Assembly (NCBI GenBank): GCA_937892545.1
Contig: CALAFO010000016.1
Coordinates: 31,192-95,191 of the forward strand
Direction: 5' to 3'
Origin: Scatosoma sp002474405
Lineage (GTDB): Bacteria; Bacillota; Clostridia; Christensenellales; Borkfalkiaceae
Length of the DNA: 64,000 bases
Part shown: piece by piece, positions 40,256-48,047 of the stretch
Position numbering within the stretch: position 1 is the stretch's first letter
Layout of the letters: the number at the start of each line of letters is the position of its first letter
The notes under the pieces: model-generated
What the model saw: the letters and a program-made list of their open reading frames with translations, nothing else
What the model was told of the DNA's origin: nothing
Databases searched by the model: none
Program-made: the position numbers and the translations under genes

Positions 40256-41213
40256 GCTCCCTATACTTAAAATAGATCCTGAATTTAAAGACCTGATACG
40301 GCCTTTAAGGCGTAAAGAATACTTGCAATTAGAAGAAAATATCCTTGACGAAGGCTGCCGAGATCCGATAATTATCTGGAATGACTATATAATCGACGGG
40401 CATAACCGCTACTCAATATGCACCAAATACTCAATTCCTTTCAATACCGTATCAAAAGATTTTGCCTCGCGTGAAGAAGTTATCGTTTGGATATGTAAAA
40501 ATCAGCTCGGAAGACGAAACATTACGGAGGAAACGCGAAAATATCTAATCGGTCGACAATACGAATCCGAAAAAATCATCGACAATAAAAAGAATATACT
40601 CGGTAAAAATCAGTATTCCCAACAATCCAGGCAAGACGAAATCGACGAAGATTATATTATTGATTCCGAACCAGAACAGTCAATACAACGATCGAAAAAC
40701 AAAACCGCGCATATTATAGGAGCCGAAAATAATATCACCCATGCAACCGTCCAAAAATACGCTTATTTTTCTCGCGCTCTTGACCATATTGCGGAGCAAT
40801 GCCCGGAGCTAAAAACAAAAATTTTATCCGGTAGATATAAAATCTCACATAAAAACGTTCTTGCGCTCGAACAATTAAGTCCTAAAGAGCTAACACAACT
40901 CAATGTGAGATTAGACCGCGGAAATCATCCGTTCGTGCAATATTGCACCACCCGCTCGATCATCGAAAACGAACCTAAAGAAGAAGCCAAACCGCATCAA
41001 CCGTCTGTAAAAGATATGCCCGAACATAATCCGGACGCCCCTGTAATTCAACTTTGTCTTACCGTTCCGTCATGGATTACTTCCGTACAAAAAGCTACTG
41101 AGCCTGCAACCATCGCAAACGTATCAGACAAAGCGAAGCAGCAACTACTCGAAATTTTAGACAAGCTGAAAGCGGCTATTGATACCGTTACCGATCTTAT
41201 TAAGGAGGATTAA
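40248..41213 (+). CDS. ParB-like nuclease-domain protein
   Basis: A 321-aa protein with a ParB N-terminal-type domain: PEFKDLIRPLRRKEYLQLEE, then ILDEGCRDPIIIWNDYIIDG and HNRYSICTKYSIPF in place of the CTPase/ParB box. An HTH-like middle region (NITHATVQKYAYFSRAL) follows, with a helical C-terminus. Members of this ParB-like group occur on plasmids and conjugative elements and in partition or transcription control. It overlaps the previous gene by eight bases with AAGGAAG before the ATG. No ParA-type ATPase is encoded in the operon, which argues against ordinary partition. Confidence 0.85.
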   Translation: MDKLPILKIDPEFKDLIRPLRRKEYLQLEENILDEGCRDPIIIWNDYIIDGHNRYSICTKYSIPFNTVSKDFASREEVIVWICKNQLGRRNITEETRKYLIGRQYESEKIIDNKKNILGKNQYSQQSRQDEIDEDYIIDSEPEQSIQRSKNKTAHIIGAENNITHATVQKYAYFSRALDHIAEQCPELKTKILSGRYKISHKNVLALEQLSPKELTQLNVRLDRGNHPFVQYCTTRSIIENEPKEEAKPHQPSVKDMPEHNPDAPVIQLCLTVPSWITSVQKATEPATIANVSDKAKQQLLEILDKLKAAIDTVTDLIKED

Positions 41214-41215
41214 AG

Positions 41216-42088
41216 ATGCCCGATTACAGTGAATTCGTCCCAAACGTTCACTTTGAACAAATTCCTATTAAAGACCTTGTATCAAATCAAGACTATCAAA
41301 GAAATTTATCCCTCGGGCATATAAACCGTGCCGCAGAAAATTTTGACTTATATCAAATCAATCCCGTAAAAGTCAGTCGTCGCGACGGCGTAAATTACGT
41401 TTTTAACGGTCAGCACACTATAGAAATCGTAGCCTTGGTATCCGGTTCGCGTGAAACTCCCGTTTGGTGCATGATTTACGACGACTTATCCTATACCGCC
41501 GAAGCAAATATCTTTGCAAACCAGCAAAAATTTGTAAAACCGCTCCAACCTTATGAAGTGTTCAATGCCAACGTCGAAGCCGGAAACGACACCCAGCTTA
41601 TTATTAAAAGTTTAGTAGAATCATACGGCTTAACAATAGGAAACAAGAAAGGTCCGGGGATTATTTGCGCCGTATCGACATTGGAAAATATATATACGAA
41701 TTACGGAATGCAAACATTAAATCGAACCTTACGCTTGATTATAGGCGCATGGGAAGGCGACCTTCATTCTTTTTCTGCAAACATTCTTAACGCCGTCGCA
41801 AAGCTTGTTTCTATCTTCGGCGACGGTCTTAACGATGATATTTTTAAGGAAAAACTCGGAGCCGTTTCAGTAAAACAACTCACCCGCGTCGCAAAAGAAC
41901 GAAAGTCTGGTTGCATGGGGTTTGCCGAAACCATGATTATAGAATACAACGGCAAGAAAAAGTCTCGCGCCAACCGTCTGTCTATGGGCAGACTTTATTC
42001 TAAAGGTTACTCGGGTGACATCGGCGAAGATGACGAAGACGATTCTTTACAAGATGAATCCGAGCCCGAATACTCTGTCATTGAGTAG
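41216..42088 (+). CDS. ParB/sulfiredoxin-like protein (DUF6551-type)
   Basis: A 290-aa protein beginning with a ParB-like core: FEQIPIKDLVSNQDYQRNLS, then ENFDLYQINPVKVSRRDGVN, YVFNGQHTIEIVALVSGS and PVWCMIYDDLSYTAEANIFA. The C-terminal part is helical with an acidic tail. This matches the DUF6551 group found in firmicute mobile elements. It starts two bases after the previous gene, with AAGGAGG before the ATG, and ends at the operon terminator. The function is unknown. Two ParB-like proteins together with a recombinase suggest DNA-bound assemblies. Confidence 0.8.
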   Translation: MPDYSEFVPNVHFEQIPIKDLVSNQDYQRNLSLGHINRAAENFDLYQINPVKVSRRDGVNYVFNGQHTIEIVALVSGSRETPVWCMIYDDLSYTAEANIFANQQKFVKPLQPYEVFNANVEAGNDTQLIIKSLVESYGLTIGNKKGPGIICAVSTLENIYTNYGMQTLNRTLRLIIGAWEGDLHSFSANILNAVAKLVSIFGDGLNDDIFKEKLGAVSVKQLTRVAKERKSGCMGFAETMIIEYNGKKKSRANRLSMGRLYSKGYSGDIGEDDEDDSLQDESEPEYSVIE

Positions 42089-42089
42089 A

Positions 42090-42127
42090 AAGAGGCTTGC
42101 CCTAAATTATTGGGCAAACCTCTTTTT
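42090..42127 (+). terminator. Terminator of the recombinase/ParB-like operon
   Basis: AAGAGG-C-TTGCCC (42090-42102) pairs with GGGCAA-A-CCTCTT (42112-42124), loop of nine bases, followed by a T run. Confidence 0.85.
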
Positions 42128-42140
42128 CGCTAAACAACTC

Positions 42141-42776
42141 TTATCTATACCCGTTTTTCCTGCACACTTCTGCTACCGACTCGGCAAACAGCGATCTTGA
42201 ATGCTTCTCCGGATTATCATTAACATTCTTTTTGTATATATAATAATCCAATAACTCACCCCAAAGGTTATTACTCTTTAGCCATGAAATTTTAGAAGGT
42301 AAAAGTTCAAATCCTCCCCCTCTATATTCCCATGTGTAATTCTGCTTGTCCTTGTTAAATCTAATGTATTGCTGCCTACCGTCATTACAATCGTAAACTA
42401 TCGCAATATCACAACTATGTATTATTTTAGATTGCAAAACACTTTTCTTTTTTATAGTCAAAACGCTCGTCGAATCCTCACAATAATCGTAACCATACTC
42501 TCGCACAAATCTATTAAATGCTTCACGAATAGATGTCCTGATCTCTTTAGGCGAATACTGCTCGTCATCATCATTCACAACGATATTAACATCAAAATCA
42601 AAGCCTACATTAGATTTTCTATCGTATGTAATCATGTTACGGCTCGAACTACCCACAAAATAATATTGAAAAGTAAAGTCGTCCCTAACATAATCTTGCA
42701 CCCGATGTATTAGATCTATCAATTCAGCTTTAATCGGTGCCGCTTCCCTCTTTGACACATAACAAAAATCATGCAT
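42141..42776 (-). CDS. Nucleotidyltransferase-fold protein
   Basis: A 211-aa protein with the pol-beta-type nucleotidyltransferase signature: YFVGSSSRNMITYDRKSNVG, then FDFDVNIVV (G42-S43, D60 and D62) and the third acidic strand HSCDIAIVYD (D123). All three metal-binding acids are present. A C-terminal helical region follows. Similar enzymes include tRNA CCA-adding, aminoglycoside and signal-nucleotide synthases. The start is ATG at 42776 with GAGGAG upstream. It is a single gene with a perfect consensus promoter, placed at the boundary between the two accessory blocks. A defence or toxin role is possible but not shown. Confidence 0.8.
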   Translation of the reverse strand: MHDFCYVSKREAAPIKAELIDLIHRVQDYVRDDFTFQYYFVGSSSRNMITYDRKSNVGFDFDVNIVVNDDDEQYSPKEIRTSIREAFNRFVREYGYDYCEDSTSVLTIKKKSVLQSKIIHSCDIAIVYDCNDGRQQYIRFNKDKQNYTWEYRGGGFELLPSKISWLKSNNLWGELLDYYIYKKNVNDNPEKHSRSLFAESVAEVCRKNGYR

Positions 42777-42834
42777 AAAACATCTCCTCTTATCCCATAC
42801 CTGCCAAATAGCGGTTATTCCGCCAAATCGCATT

Positions 42835-42863
42835 ATTATATCCGATATAATATATTATGTCAA
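42835..42863 (-). promoter_or_regulatory. Consensus promoter of the nucleotidyltransferase gene
   Basis: TTGACA (42858-42863), 17-bp spacer and TATAAT (42835-42840) on the minus strand. Confidence 0.85.
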
Positions 42864-42922
42864 TGGTTTTATGCCGCCAAAACGCGCTTTTTTCTAAAAA
42901 TATGCTATATTTATTCTAACCC

Positions 42923-42936
42923 GGTCGAATTCGACC
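42923..42936. other. 14-bp palindrome beside the recombinase gene, possible attachment site
   Basis: GGTCGAATTCGACC is a perfect palindrome 28 bp beyond the stop codon of the large serine recombinase. Serine integrases usually sit next to their attachment site, so this is a candidate element end; there is no second copy in the window to confirm it. Confidence 0.35.
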
Positions 42937-42963
42937 AGTTTAACCGTTTCGATTTCGATACGG

Positions 42964-44577
42964 TTACAAAGCCTCTTCAAGCAACATGCCGTTCTTTAAT
43001 TCTATAACGATTGTATGGTCTTTTTTTATCCGCACTTCCTGAATTATTCGTCTTAATTTGTTATCCGTTATTTCGGAACAATCGGCATTATAAAGAGAGA
43101 GTTCCTTGCTAAACCTACTCAGCTCTTCGTTTCTCGTCTTAGCAGTAGTCATTTTCTCTTCTATAATTGATTTTTCGTTTCGCAAAGCCACAATTCTTTG
43201 AGATAGTTCGATTATTTCTTCCCTTATCCGTTCCTTATTCCCTTGCGTCGTAACTTCAATCATTGCGGCGTCTTCCATTTGCTTATTCAGCTCGTTTATG
43301 CTTCTTTCGATATTGCATAAATCATCCGTATAATCATTGCCACCGAATTGCTTTGATAACTCCGACAGAACAATGTCAAGCGCTCCACTGTTATTCTGAA
43401 TATACCCGTTTATCGACCTATAGACCGCTTTATGTATCAATTCATCACCAACAGATATAGACTCGCACGCTTTCCCTCCATGCTCGATTCGCGTAATACA
43501 ACGCCACACGATTTTTTTCTTACCGCCGGAAATCCACATACAACGTCTGTAACGATTTCCACACGAATCACATACAAGCAAATCCGAAAAAGGATATTTC
43601 CCGCTAAACTTTCCCTTTGCCGTAATCGTTTTATCCGACACACGCGGTCTGCTGCGGCGCTTTGCCATCTCCGCCTGAACTTGCTTGAACGTATCCCGAT
43701 CTATTATCGCCGGGTGATTGTTTGAAACAAGATATTTCGGCATCTCTCCGCGATTTTTTCTTGCCTTTTTTGTAATACAATTCTCTATATACGTTTTTTG
43801 CAATAACATGTCGCCGACGTATCTTTCGTTCGTTAAAATATTACGAATAGCATTTCGACTCCAAATATCATTGCCCGTCGCTGTTTTTATCGGCGCAGAA
43901 TCGAGATATTCCTTGATTTGATCCACGCTGTTCCCGTCTAAATACATATCGAAGACGTCTTTTACATACTTAGCTTCCTCGGGGACTATTTCCGGCTGAC
44001 CGTCTTCGCCTTTTCTATAGCCTATAAGATTATATCTGAACTTAAACGTTCCGGATTGCATTCTGCGCTGTATACCCCAACGAACGTTTGCACTGATATT
44101 TTCACTTTCCGCTTGCGCCAAAACGCTATAAATACCTAATGCCAACTCGCTTTCGGATTTTAAGGAATCAAGACATTGCTCTTCAAAATACACACCGATT
44201 CCAAGTGCTTTCAGTTTACGAACATACTTGAGCGCGTCTACCGTATTTCTTGCAAAACGAGCAACAGATTTCGTTATGATATAGTCGATTTTACCCTTTT
44301 CGCAATCTTTAATCATGCGAAGAAAATCGTCCCTTTTCGCCGCTTGGGTTCCGCTTAATCCTTCATCGGCATAAATTCCTGCAAAACGCCACTTCGGATT
44401 TTTTGCGATAGCGTCCGTATAATAGGCGACCTGTGCCTTATAACTTTCAAGTTGATCGGAACTATCCGTTGACACACGACAATATGCCGCTGTACGGAGT
44501 ATCGAAAGTTCTGCGTTCGCCGCTTTCTTTTTCGGATCCGCTTCTATTCGCGTTATAATCTTTTTTGCCGCATTCAC
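42964..44577 (-). CDS. Large serine recombinase (integrase), complete
   Basis: A roughly 537-aa recombinase with all parts. The resolvase domain has the catalytic Ser in AAYCRVSTDSSDQ, YADEGLSGTQ and VARFARN. The recombinase domain reads FRYNLIGYRKGEDGQPEIVP, then ILTNERYVGDMLLQKT. A zinc ribbon follows with LLVCDSCGNRYRR and a later Cys pair (WRCIT, KACES), then a long coiled coil and the usual beta tail. I chose the GTG at 44577 because the AGGAGG overlaps the more upstream GTG (44589). The gene therefore begins about 116 bp inside the preceding recombinase-like gene. It is the likely integrase of the conjugative element to its right. Confidence 0.88.
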   Translation of the reverse strand: MNAAKKIITRIEADPKKKAANAELSILRTAAYCRVSTDSSDQLESYKAQVAYYTDAIAKNPKWRFAGIYADEGLSGTQAAKRDDFLRMIKDCEKGKIDYIITKSVARFARNTVDALKYVRKLKALGIGVYFEEQCLDSLKSESELALGIYSVLAQAESENISANVRWGIQRRMQSGTFKFRYNLIGYRKGEDGQPEIVPEEAKYVKDVFDMYLDGNSVDQIKEYLDSAPIKTATGNDIWSRNAIRNILTNERYVGDMLLQKTYIENCITKKARKNRGEMPKYLVSNNHPAIIDRDTFKQVQAEMAKRRSRPRVSDKTITAKGKFSGKYPFSDLLVCDSCGNRYRRCMWISGGKKKIVWRCITRIEHGGKACESISVGDELIHKAVYRSINGYIQNNSGALDIVLSELSKQFGGNDYTDDLCNIERSINELNKQMEDAAMIEVTTQGNKERIREEIIELSQRIVALRNEKSIIEEKMTTAKTRNEELSRFSKELSLYNADCSEITDNKLRRIIQEVRIKKDHTIVIELKNGMLLEEAL

Positions 44578-45451
44578 TGAACTTTTCACCTCCTATATCG
44601 CTTGAAACAACGCTTCCGTTCATAAATGTAACGGTTATGCTTCCGTTTTGCTCTATTTGTAATTTTGAAACATACTCGTTCAAAAAATTTTCGCTTACAA
44701 GACCGGGGACGTTCTCTGTTTCTTCTTTTATTGCGTTCAGTAATTGTTCCTTACTTGTATCGTCTACCTGTTCTTTGCAATGACTGTATTTTAACTTTGC
44801 TAACTTAAAAATAAGATTTTTCCCTTTATTGAAATCAGGTTCTGGCGAATCCATAATCTTACGGAGTTCGTTTCTGCATTGTAATTTCTCAAAACTATAA
44901 GAACTGCTTTCCCCTGAATTTGGATTATCCAAAAGTGACAAATCGTCTTTTATTGCTGTAAATATTTTTCCAAACTCGGCAAAAATCAATGCATCATCTA
45001 CATAGACGTCATTTTTACAACCGTTTCCGCATATCCACTTCTCTCTCGACCGCCATTTCGTTCGCCTCGTCATCAACTTCCCGCATTGGGCGCAAACGAT
45101 GTTCTTTTTCAGATATTCTACATTCCCCGAAAAATGCTCTTTCTTAAAACCTTTCGTATTTTTTTTGCCATACGCACTTTGAAATAAATCATTACCGATT
45201 ATCGGCGGATAATCATCCGCTCCGATATACTTCTTATTTTCGATTATCCTTGAAACGCGATTTTTATTCCAATTACAGTTTCCTTGAAAAAAATCCACGT
45301 TACGCGCGGTTAGTTCATCGGCTATTTCCTGTAACAGTTTCCCTGCGGCATATTTCTCGAATATTTCGCGCACCACAACGGCTTCCCGATCTATAACGCA
45401 AATTTTATTCCCGTCTATCCCGTATCCGAAACTAATCATTCTATTTGCCAT
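44462..45451 (-). CDS. Recombinase-family protein lacking the catalytic resolvase domain
   Basis: A 329-aa protein that starts where the DNA-binding recombinase domain of large serine recombinases begins: MISFGYGIDGNKICVIDREA, VVVREIFEKYAAGKLLQEIA and RVSRIIENKKYIG. It has a zinc ribbon (IVCAQCGKLMTRR, WICGNGC), a coiled helical stretch and the family's beta tail (KLQIEQNGSITVTFMNGSVV). The N-terminal catalytic domain is absent and no remnant is seen upstream, because the next gene ends only one base before the ATG. The clean start with GGAGG argues for a real truncated partner protein and not a decayed pseudogene. It overlaps the active recombinase by about 116 bp. Confidence 0.82.
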   Translation of the reverse strand: MANRMISFGYGIDGNKICVIDREAVVVREIFEKYAAGKLLQEIADELTARNVDFFQGNCNWNKNRVSRIIENKKYIGADDYPPIIGNDLFQSAYGKKNTKGFKKEHFSGNVEYLKKNIVCAQCGKLMTRRTKWRSREKWICGNGCKNDVYVDDALIFAEFGKIFTAIKDDLSLLDNPNSGESSSYSFEKLQCRNELRKIMDSPEPDFNKGKNLIFKLAKLKYSHCKEQVDDTSKEQLLNAIKEETENVPGLVSENFLNEYVSKLQIEQNGSITVTFMNGSVVSSDIGGEKFSECGKKDYNANRSGSEKESGERRTFDTPYSGILSCVNG

Positions 45452-45452
45452 T

Positions 45453-46139
45453 TCACACCTCCGCGCTGAATTCTAAATCTCCCTTCAATACAAAAGTGAT
45501 TGCACCGCTTTCTTCTATATAAATTTGCTTGATTATTCCATTGAAAATATCTTTATCGAATTCGGTTATTCCCACAGGAAATTGCTGAAGATTTCTTTTA
45601 AGCTCTCTCAGCCTTTCTATGCAGCGTTCATCGTCGTCCTCGCTCACCAAATGCGCCCGTCGCGTTTTCAATTCGGATATTTTCTTTTTAATCGTATCCG
45701 TTTTCTCAAAGTATAGATCCTCGTTAAACGAGTTCTCGGAATAAAGAGTAGTAAACAAACTCTCCTGTACGCTTAAAACAGAAATATCTTTATCGATTTG
45801 CATGATTTCATCGTTTCCGCGATTTATTCTTACCTTCAGCATCTGTAATTGGGCAATAACCGTCAGCCACTCGGTATCTTCCAAGTCGTTTTCGTTCATT
45901 GCGATATTCTGCGCGTCCACCCGATACATCATCAGATAACCTATCAGTATCAGCCCGTTCGCCACGCCGACGGATAGCCAATAATCCCGCATATTCAGAA
46001 TTTCGCCTATCCCTTTACCGCCGAGCGAAAACAGAAACAGCACGAGAACGGCAACGAAAGAAACGAGTATGTCCCAAAACAGAATTCTGAGTTTATTCGA
46101 TTTTTTCTTTTTATGTTTCGTGATTTCTTTCCTGTTCAA
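45453..46139 (-). CDS. Two-helix membrane protein with coiled coil and recombinase-like tail
   Basis: A 228-aa protein starting with TTG, four bases overlapping the relaxase stop (TTGA). Residues 1-17 are very basic. Transmembrane helices lie at about 18-40 (LRILFWDILVSFVAVLVLFL) and 54-71 (LSVGVANGLILIGYLMMY). A long coiled coil follows, then FDKDIFNGIIKQIYIEESGA and ITFVLKGDLEF. This tail has the same pattern as the last residues of both neighbouring recombinase genes. A membrane-anchored protein with a recombinase-type tail is not a known architecture to me. It sits between relaxase and recombinases, so it may tether the complex during transfer. Confidence 0.75.
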   Translation of the reverse strand: MNRKEITKHKKKKSNKLRILFWDILVSFVAVLVLFLFSLGGKGIGEILNMRDYWLSVGVANGLILIGYLMMYRVDAQNIAMNENDLEDTEWLTVIAQLQMLKVRINRGNDEIMQIDKDISVLSVQESLFTTLYSENSFNEDLYFEKTDTIKKKISELKTRRAHLVSEDDDERCIERLRELKRNLQQFPVGITEFDKDIFNGIIKQIYIEESGAITFVLKGDLEFSAEV

Positions 46140-47413
46140 TCTTTATAATTCACCTCCGTTTTTTCGCCGTTTTCTCTTTTGCGCTCCTCTTCCATTTCCT
46201 TTTCGATGTCCTGCAAGCGGTGCGAAAAGTCCCGCTCAAGTAGTTCGCTGTCATCCGCGAACGAGCGCAAAAATTTATTGAAAAGAGAACGGACGTTGTA
46301 TGTCGCTATCGCGCGGCGGCGTTTGTATTGTTTATCGTTCGGCTTTAACTTTAAGGTTTTAGGCTTGTCCCGAACGTAGGGCTTTATAGCTTTCGCAAGC
46401 CCCAGCACAAGATTGCCCTGCCGCCTTTTGTAATCGGCTTCGATGTCCCGAATAATCGTGAGTTTGCTTTCGTCGATTTTGTTGTGATACTTCGGAAAGT
46501 TCTTCTCGATTTCCTCCGCCGCTACGTTTTTATCCGTAACGGCATACTCTCTGCCGCAAATGCGTTTGATAACCGCTTCCTTGCGTTTAAGTTCCCTCAT
46601 GAATCTCAGGTGTGCTTTGCGCGCTTTCCCGTCGTAGCCGAGCATCATCGCAACGATGCCGTCCACCCGCCCTTTGTATGCCGTCATATCCTTGCTTCCG
46701 TAAGTAAGCCTGCCTTTTTCTGGCAAGGCTTTGGCAAGAGCCGTTACCGCCTCTTTGATTTCGTCCTTGCTCGTCATCGCTTTTCTGATTGCCGTCATAC
46801 CCCTCAGCGCTCTGATTGCTTCCACCCGCGATCGATACAGTTTATCTCTGCCGCCGTCTATGTAAAGTCCAAGCCTTACGAACAGATTGTCTATCGCCGT
46901 CTTTTCGATCTTGCCGCGCCGCCTGTAACCAAGCGTTCCGTCTTTCCCTCTGTATTTCGGTTCTTTTTCCCAGAACACGAAATGAAAATGCAAATGTTCG
47001 GGGCGATCCAAGTGCAACGCGCACATTAGGTCGATATTGTTTTTATCAAGCTTCGCGTCCTTGAAAAATTGCCCGAACGTCGCCTTTATCATTCCGATAC
47101 ACTTTTCCGGCGTGTCGATTTTATACGACTGTTCTTTATTCAGCGATACGAACCCGTGCCAGATATTGCCCTTGTTCTCTTTCAATCGCGCTTGCATTTC
47201 CGCAACTCTTTCCTGCGACAAAAGCCCCTCGCCGTTAAACACGCCCGTGGACTTTTGCAGGTATTCGAGAGCGGTAATCTTTCCCGCCTTTTTGCCCGTA
47301 ACCTTGCCTTCCGTCGTGATGTATTTGTATACGTTCTCGCCGCCCGTCATATCGTAAAAGCCGCGCTCAGCTCTATGCGCTTCTCTTTCGAGTCCGCTCG
47401 CCTTTTTACCCAA
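46136..47413 (-). CDS. HUH relaxase, MobL/MobP type (conjugative nickase)
   Basis: The relaxase nicks oriT and pilots the strand. From the TTG at 47413 it has 425 aa. The triple-His metal site lies in DRPEHLHFHFVFWEKEP (H140, H142, H144). The C-terminus is long, basic and helical. The start is uncertain: in the same frame the sequence continues upstream as IVLNIKYTPYSLGKKASG, which looks like the first strand of MobL relaxases (IxxKYxxP). An unbroken frame reaches back to the stop of the previous gene at 47468, with GGGGAGG there, but no ATG, GTG or TTG in between. Translation may start at a rare codon, for example ACG at 47461. The gene ends overlapping the membrane-protein gene. Confidence 0.85.
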   Translation of the reverse strand: MGKKASGLEREAHRAERGFYDMTGGENVYKYITTEGKVTGKKAGKITALEYLQKSTGVFNGEGLLSQERVAEMQARLKENKGNIWHGFVSLNKEQSYKIDTPEKCIGMIKATFGQFFKDAKLDKNNIDLMCALHLDRPEHLHFHFVFWEKEPKYRGKDGTLGYRRRGKIEKTAIDNLFVRLGLYIDGGRDKLYRSRVEAIRALRGMTAIRKAMTSKDEIKEAVTALAKALPEKGRLTYGSKDMTAYKGRVDGIVAMMLGYDGKARKAHLRFMRELKRKEAVIKRICGREYAVTDKNVAAEEIEKNFPKYHNKIDESKLTIIRDIEADYKRRQGNLVLGLAKAIKPYVRDKPKTLKLKPNDKQYKRRRAIATYNVRSLFNKFLRSFADDSELLERDFSHRLQDIEKEMEEERKRENGEKTEVNYKD

Positions 47414-47467
47414 GCTATAAGGCGTATATTTGATATTTAATACGATCGGTTGATTGTCCGTTTTTCT

Positions 47468-47929
47468 TTACCTCCCCACGTCTTTCAGCATTCGGATTTC
47501 TTCGTTTACGAGATATTCGGGCGTGTCCTGATAAAACCCTTTTTTCAGCGAATACGCGTCCGGCGCGTTGCCGTCCAAGGCTTCCGCTCGCTCGTTGAAA
47601 AGCGAGCATACGACCGATTTCGTAATGACTTCGTTGGCAAGCATTTCTTTCATCAGCCTTACAAGTTGAAAGTAAAACGCGTTTTCGTTATACTCGTTCG
47701 GAACGCTCACTGGCTTTTCTTCGCCGTCGATCTCCACCGTGTCGAACAGCCGTTTATACAGCTCCGGCAGTCCGAACAATAGCGCGGAATTGATGACCTT
47801 ATTGAAACTTTTATCGTAGTCCGGGTGCGTCATGATTTTGTCGATATACTCCCACATCCCCATATCCGTTATGCTTATAAATTTGCGTGTTTTTCTGTCT
47901 GTGTTTCTCTCTCCACGAATGGTTATCAC
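47468..47929 (-). CDS. Relaxosome auxiliary protein candidate (RHH-like)
   Basis: A protein of up to 153 aa directly upstream of the relaxase. The N-terminal half (TRKFISITDMGMWEYIDKIM, then SFNKVINSALLFGLPEL) has a strand followed by two helices, as in the ribbon-helix-helix auxiliary proteins encoded before MobL/MobP relaxases. The rest is helical and acidic. GGGGAGG overlaps the GTG at 47929, so the real start may lie slightly later. It lies between the predicted oriT region and the relaxase, as expected for an oriT-binding partner. Confidence 0.65.
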   Translation of the reverse strand: MITIRGERNTDRKTRKFISITDMGMWEYIDKIMTHPDYDKSFNKVINSALLFGLPELYKRLFDTVEIDGEEKPVSVPNEYNENAFYFQLVRLMKEMLANEVITKSVVCSLFNERAEALDGNAPDAYSLKKGFYQDTPEYLVNEEIRMLKDVGR

Positions 47930-48047
47930 CTCCCCAAAGAAGAAGCGGGTATCCCGCTTGCTTCCACCGTCGATAATGCCGCCTGTTGCATTATCTTTAT
48001 CCTGCTTTATGTTTTTGAGGCAGAATGCATCAAGATTTTATTCGTGG
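47930..48047. other. oriT: Candidate origin of transfer (two inverted repeats)
   Basis: This non-coding gap lies just upstream of the relaxosome genes. AAGCGGG-TAT-CCCGCTT (47943-47959) is a perfect 7-3-7 repeat, and GATAATGC-N8-GCATTATC (47972-47995) is a perfect 8-8-8 repeat. Two adjacent inverted repeats next to a relaxase gene are the usual layout of oriT; the nick site cannot be placed. Confidence 0.55.

Noticed and set aside
44462..45451. Pseudogene interpretation of the truncated recombinase
   Set aside because: It has a proper start with GGAGG, no internal stops, an intact zinc ribbon and coupled neighbours, so a real short protein is more likely.
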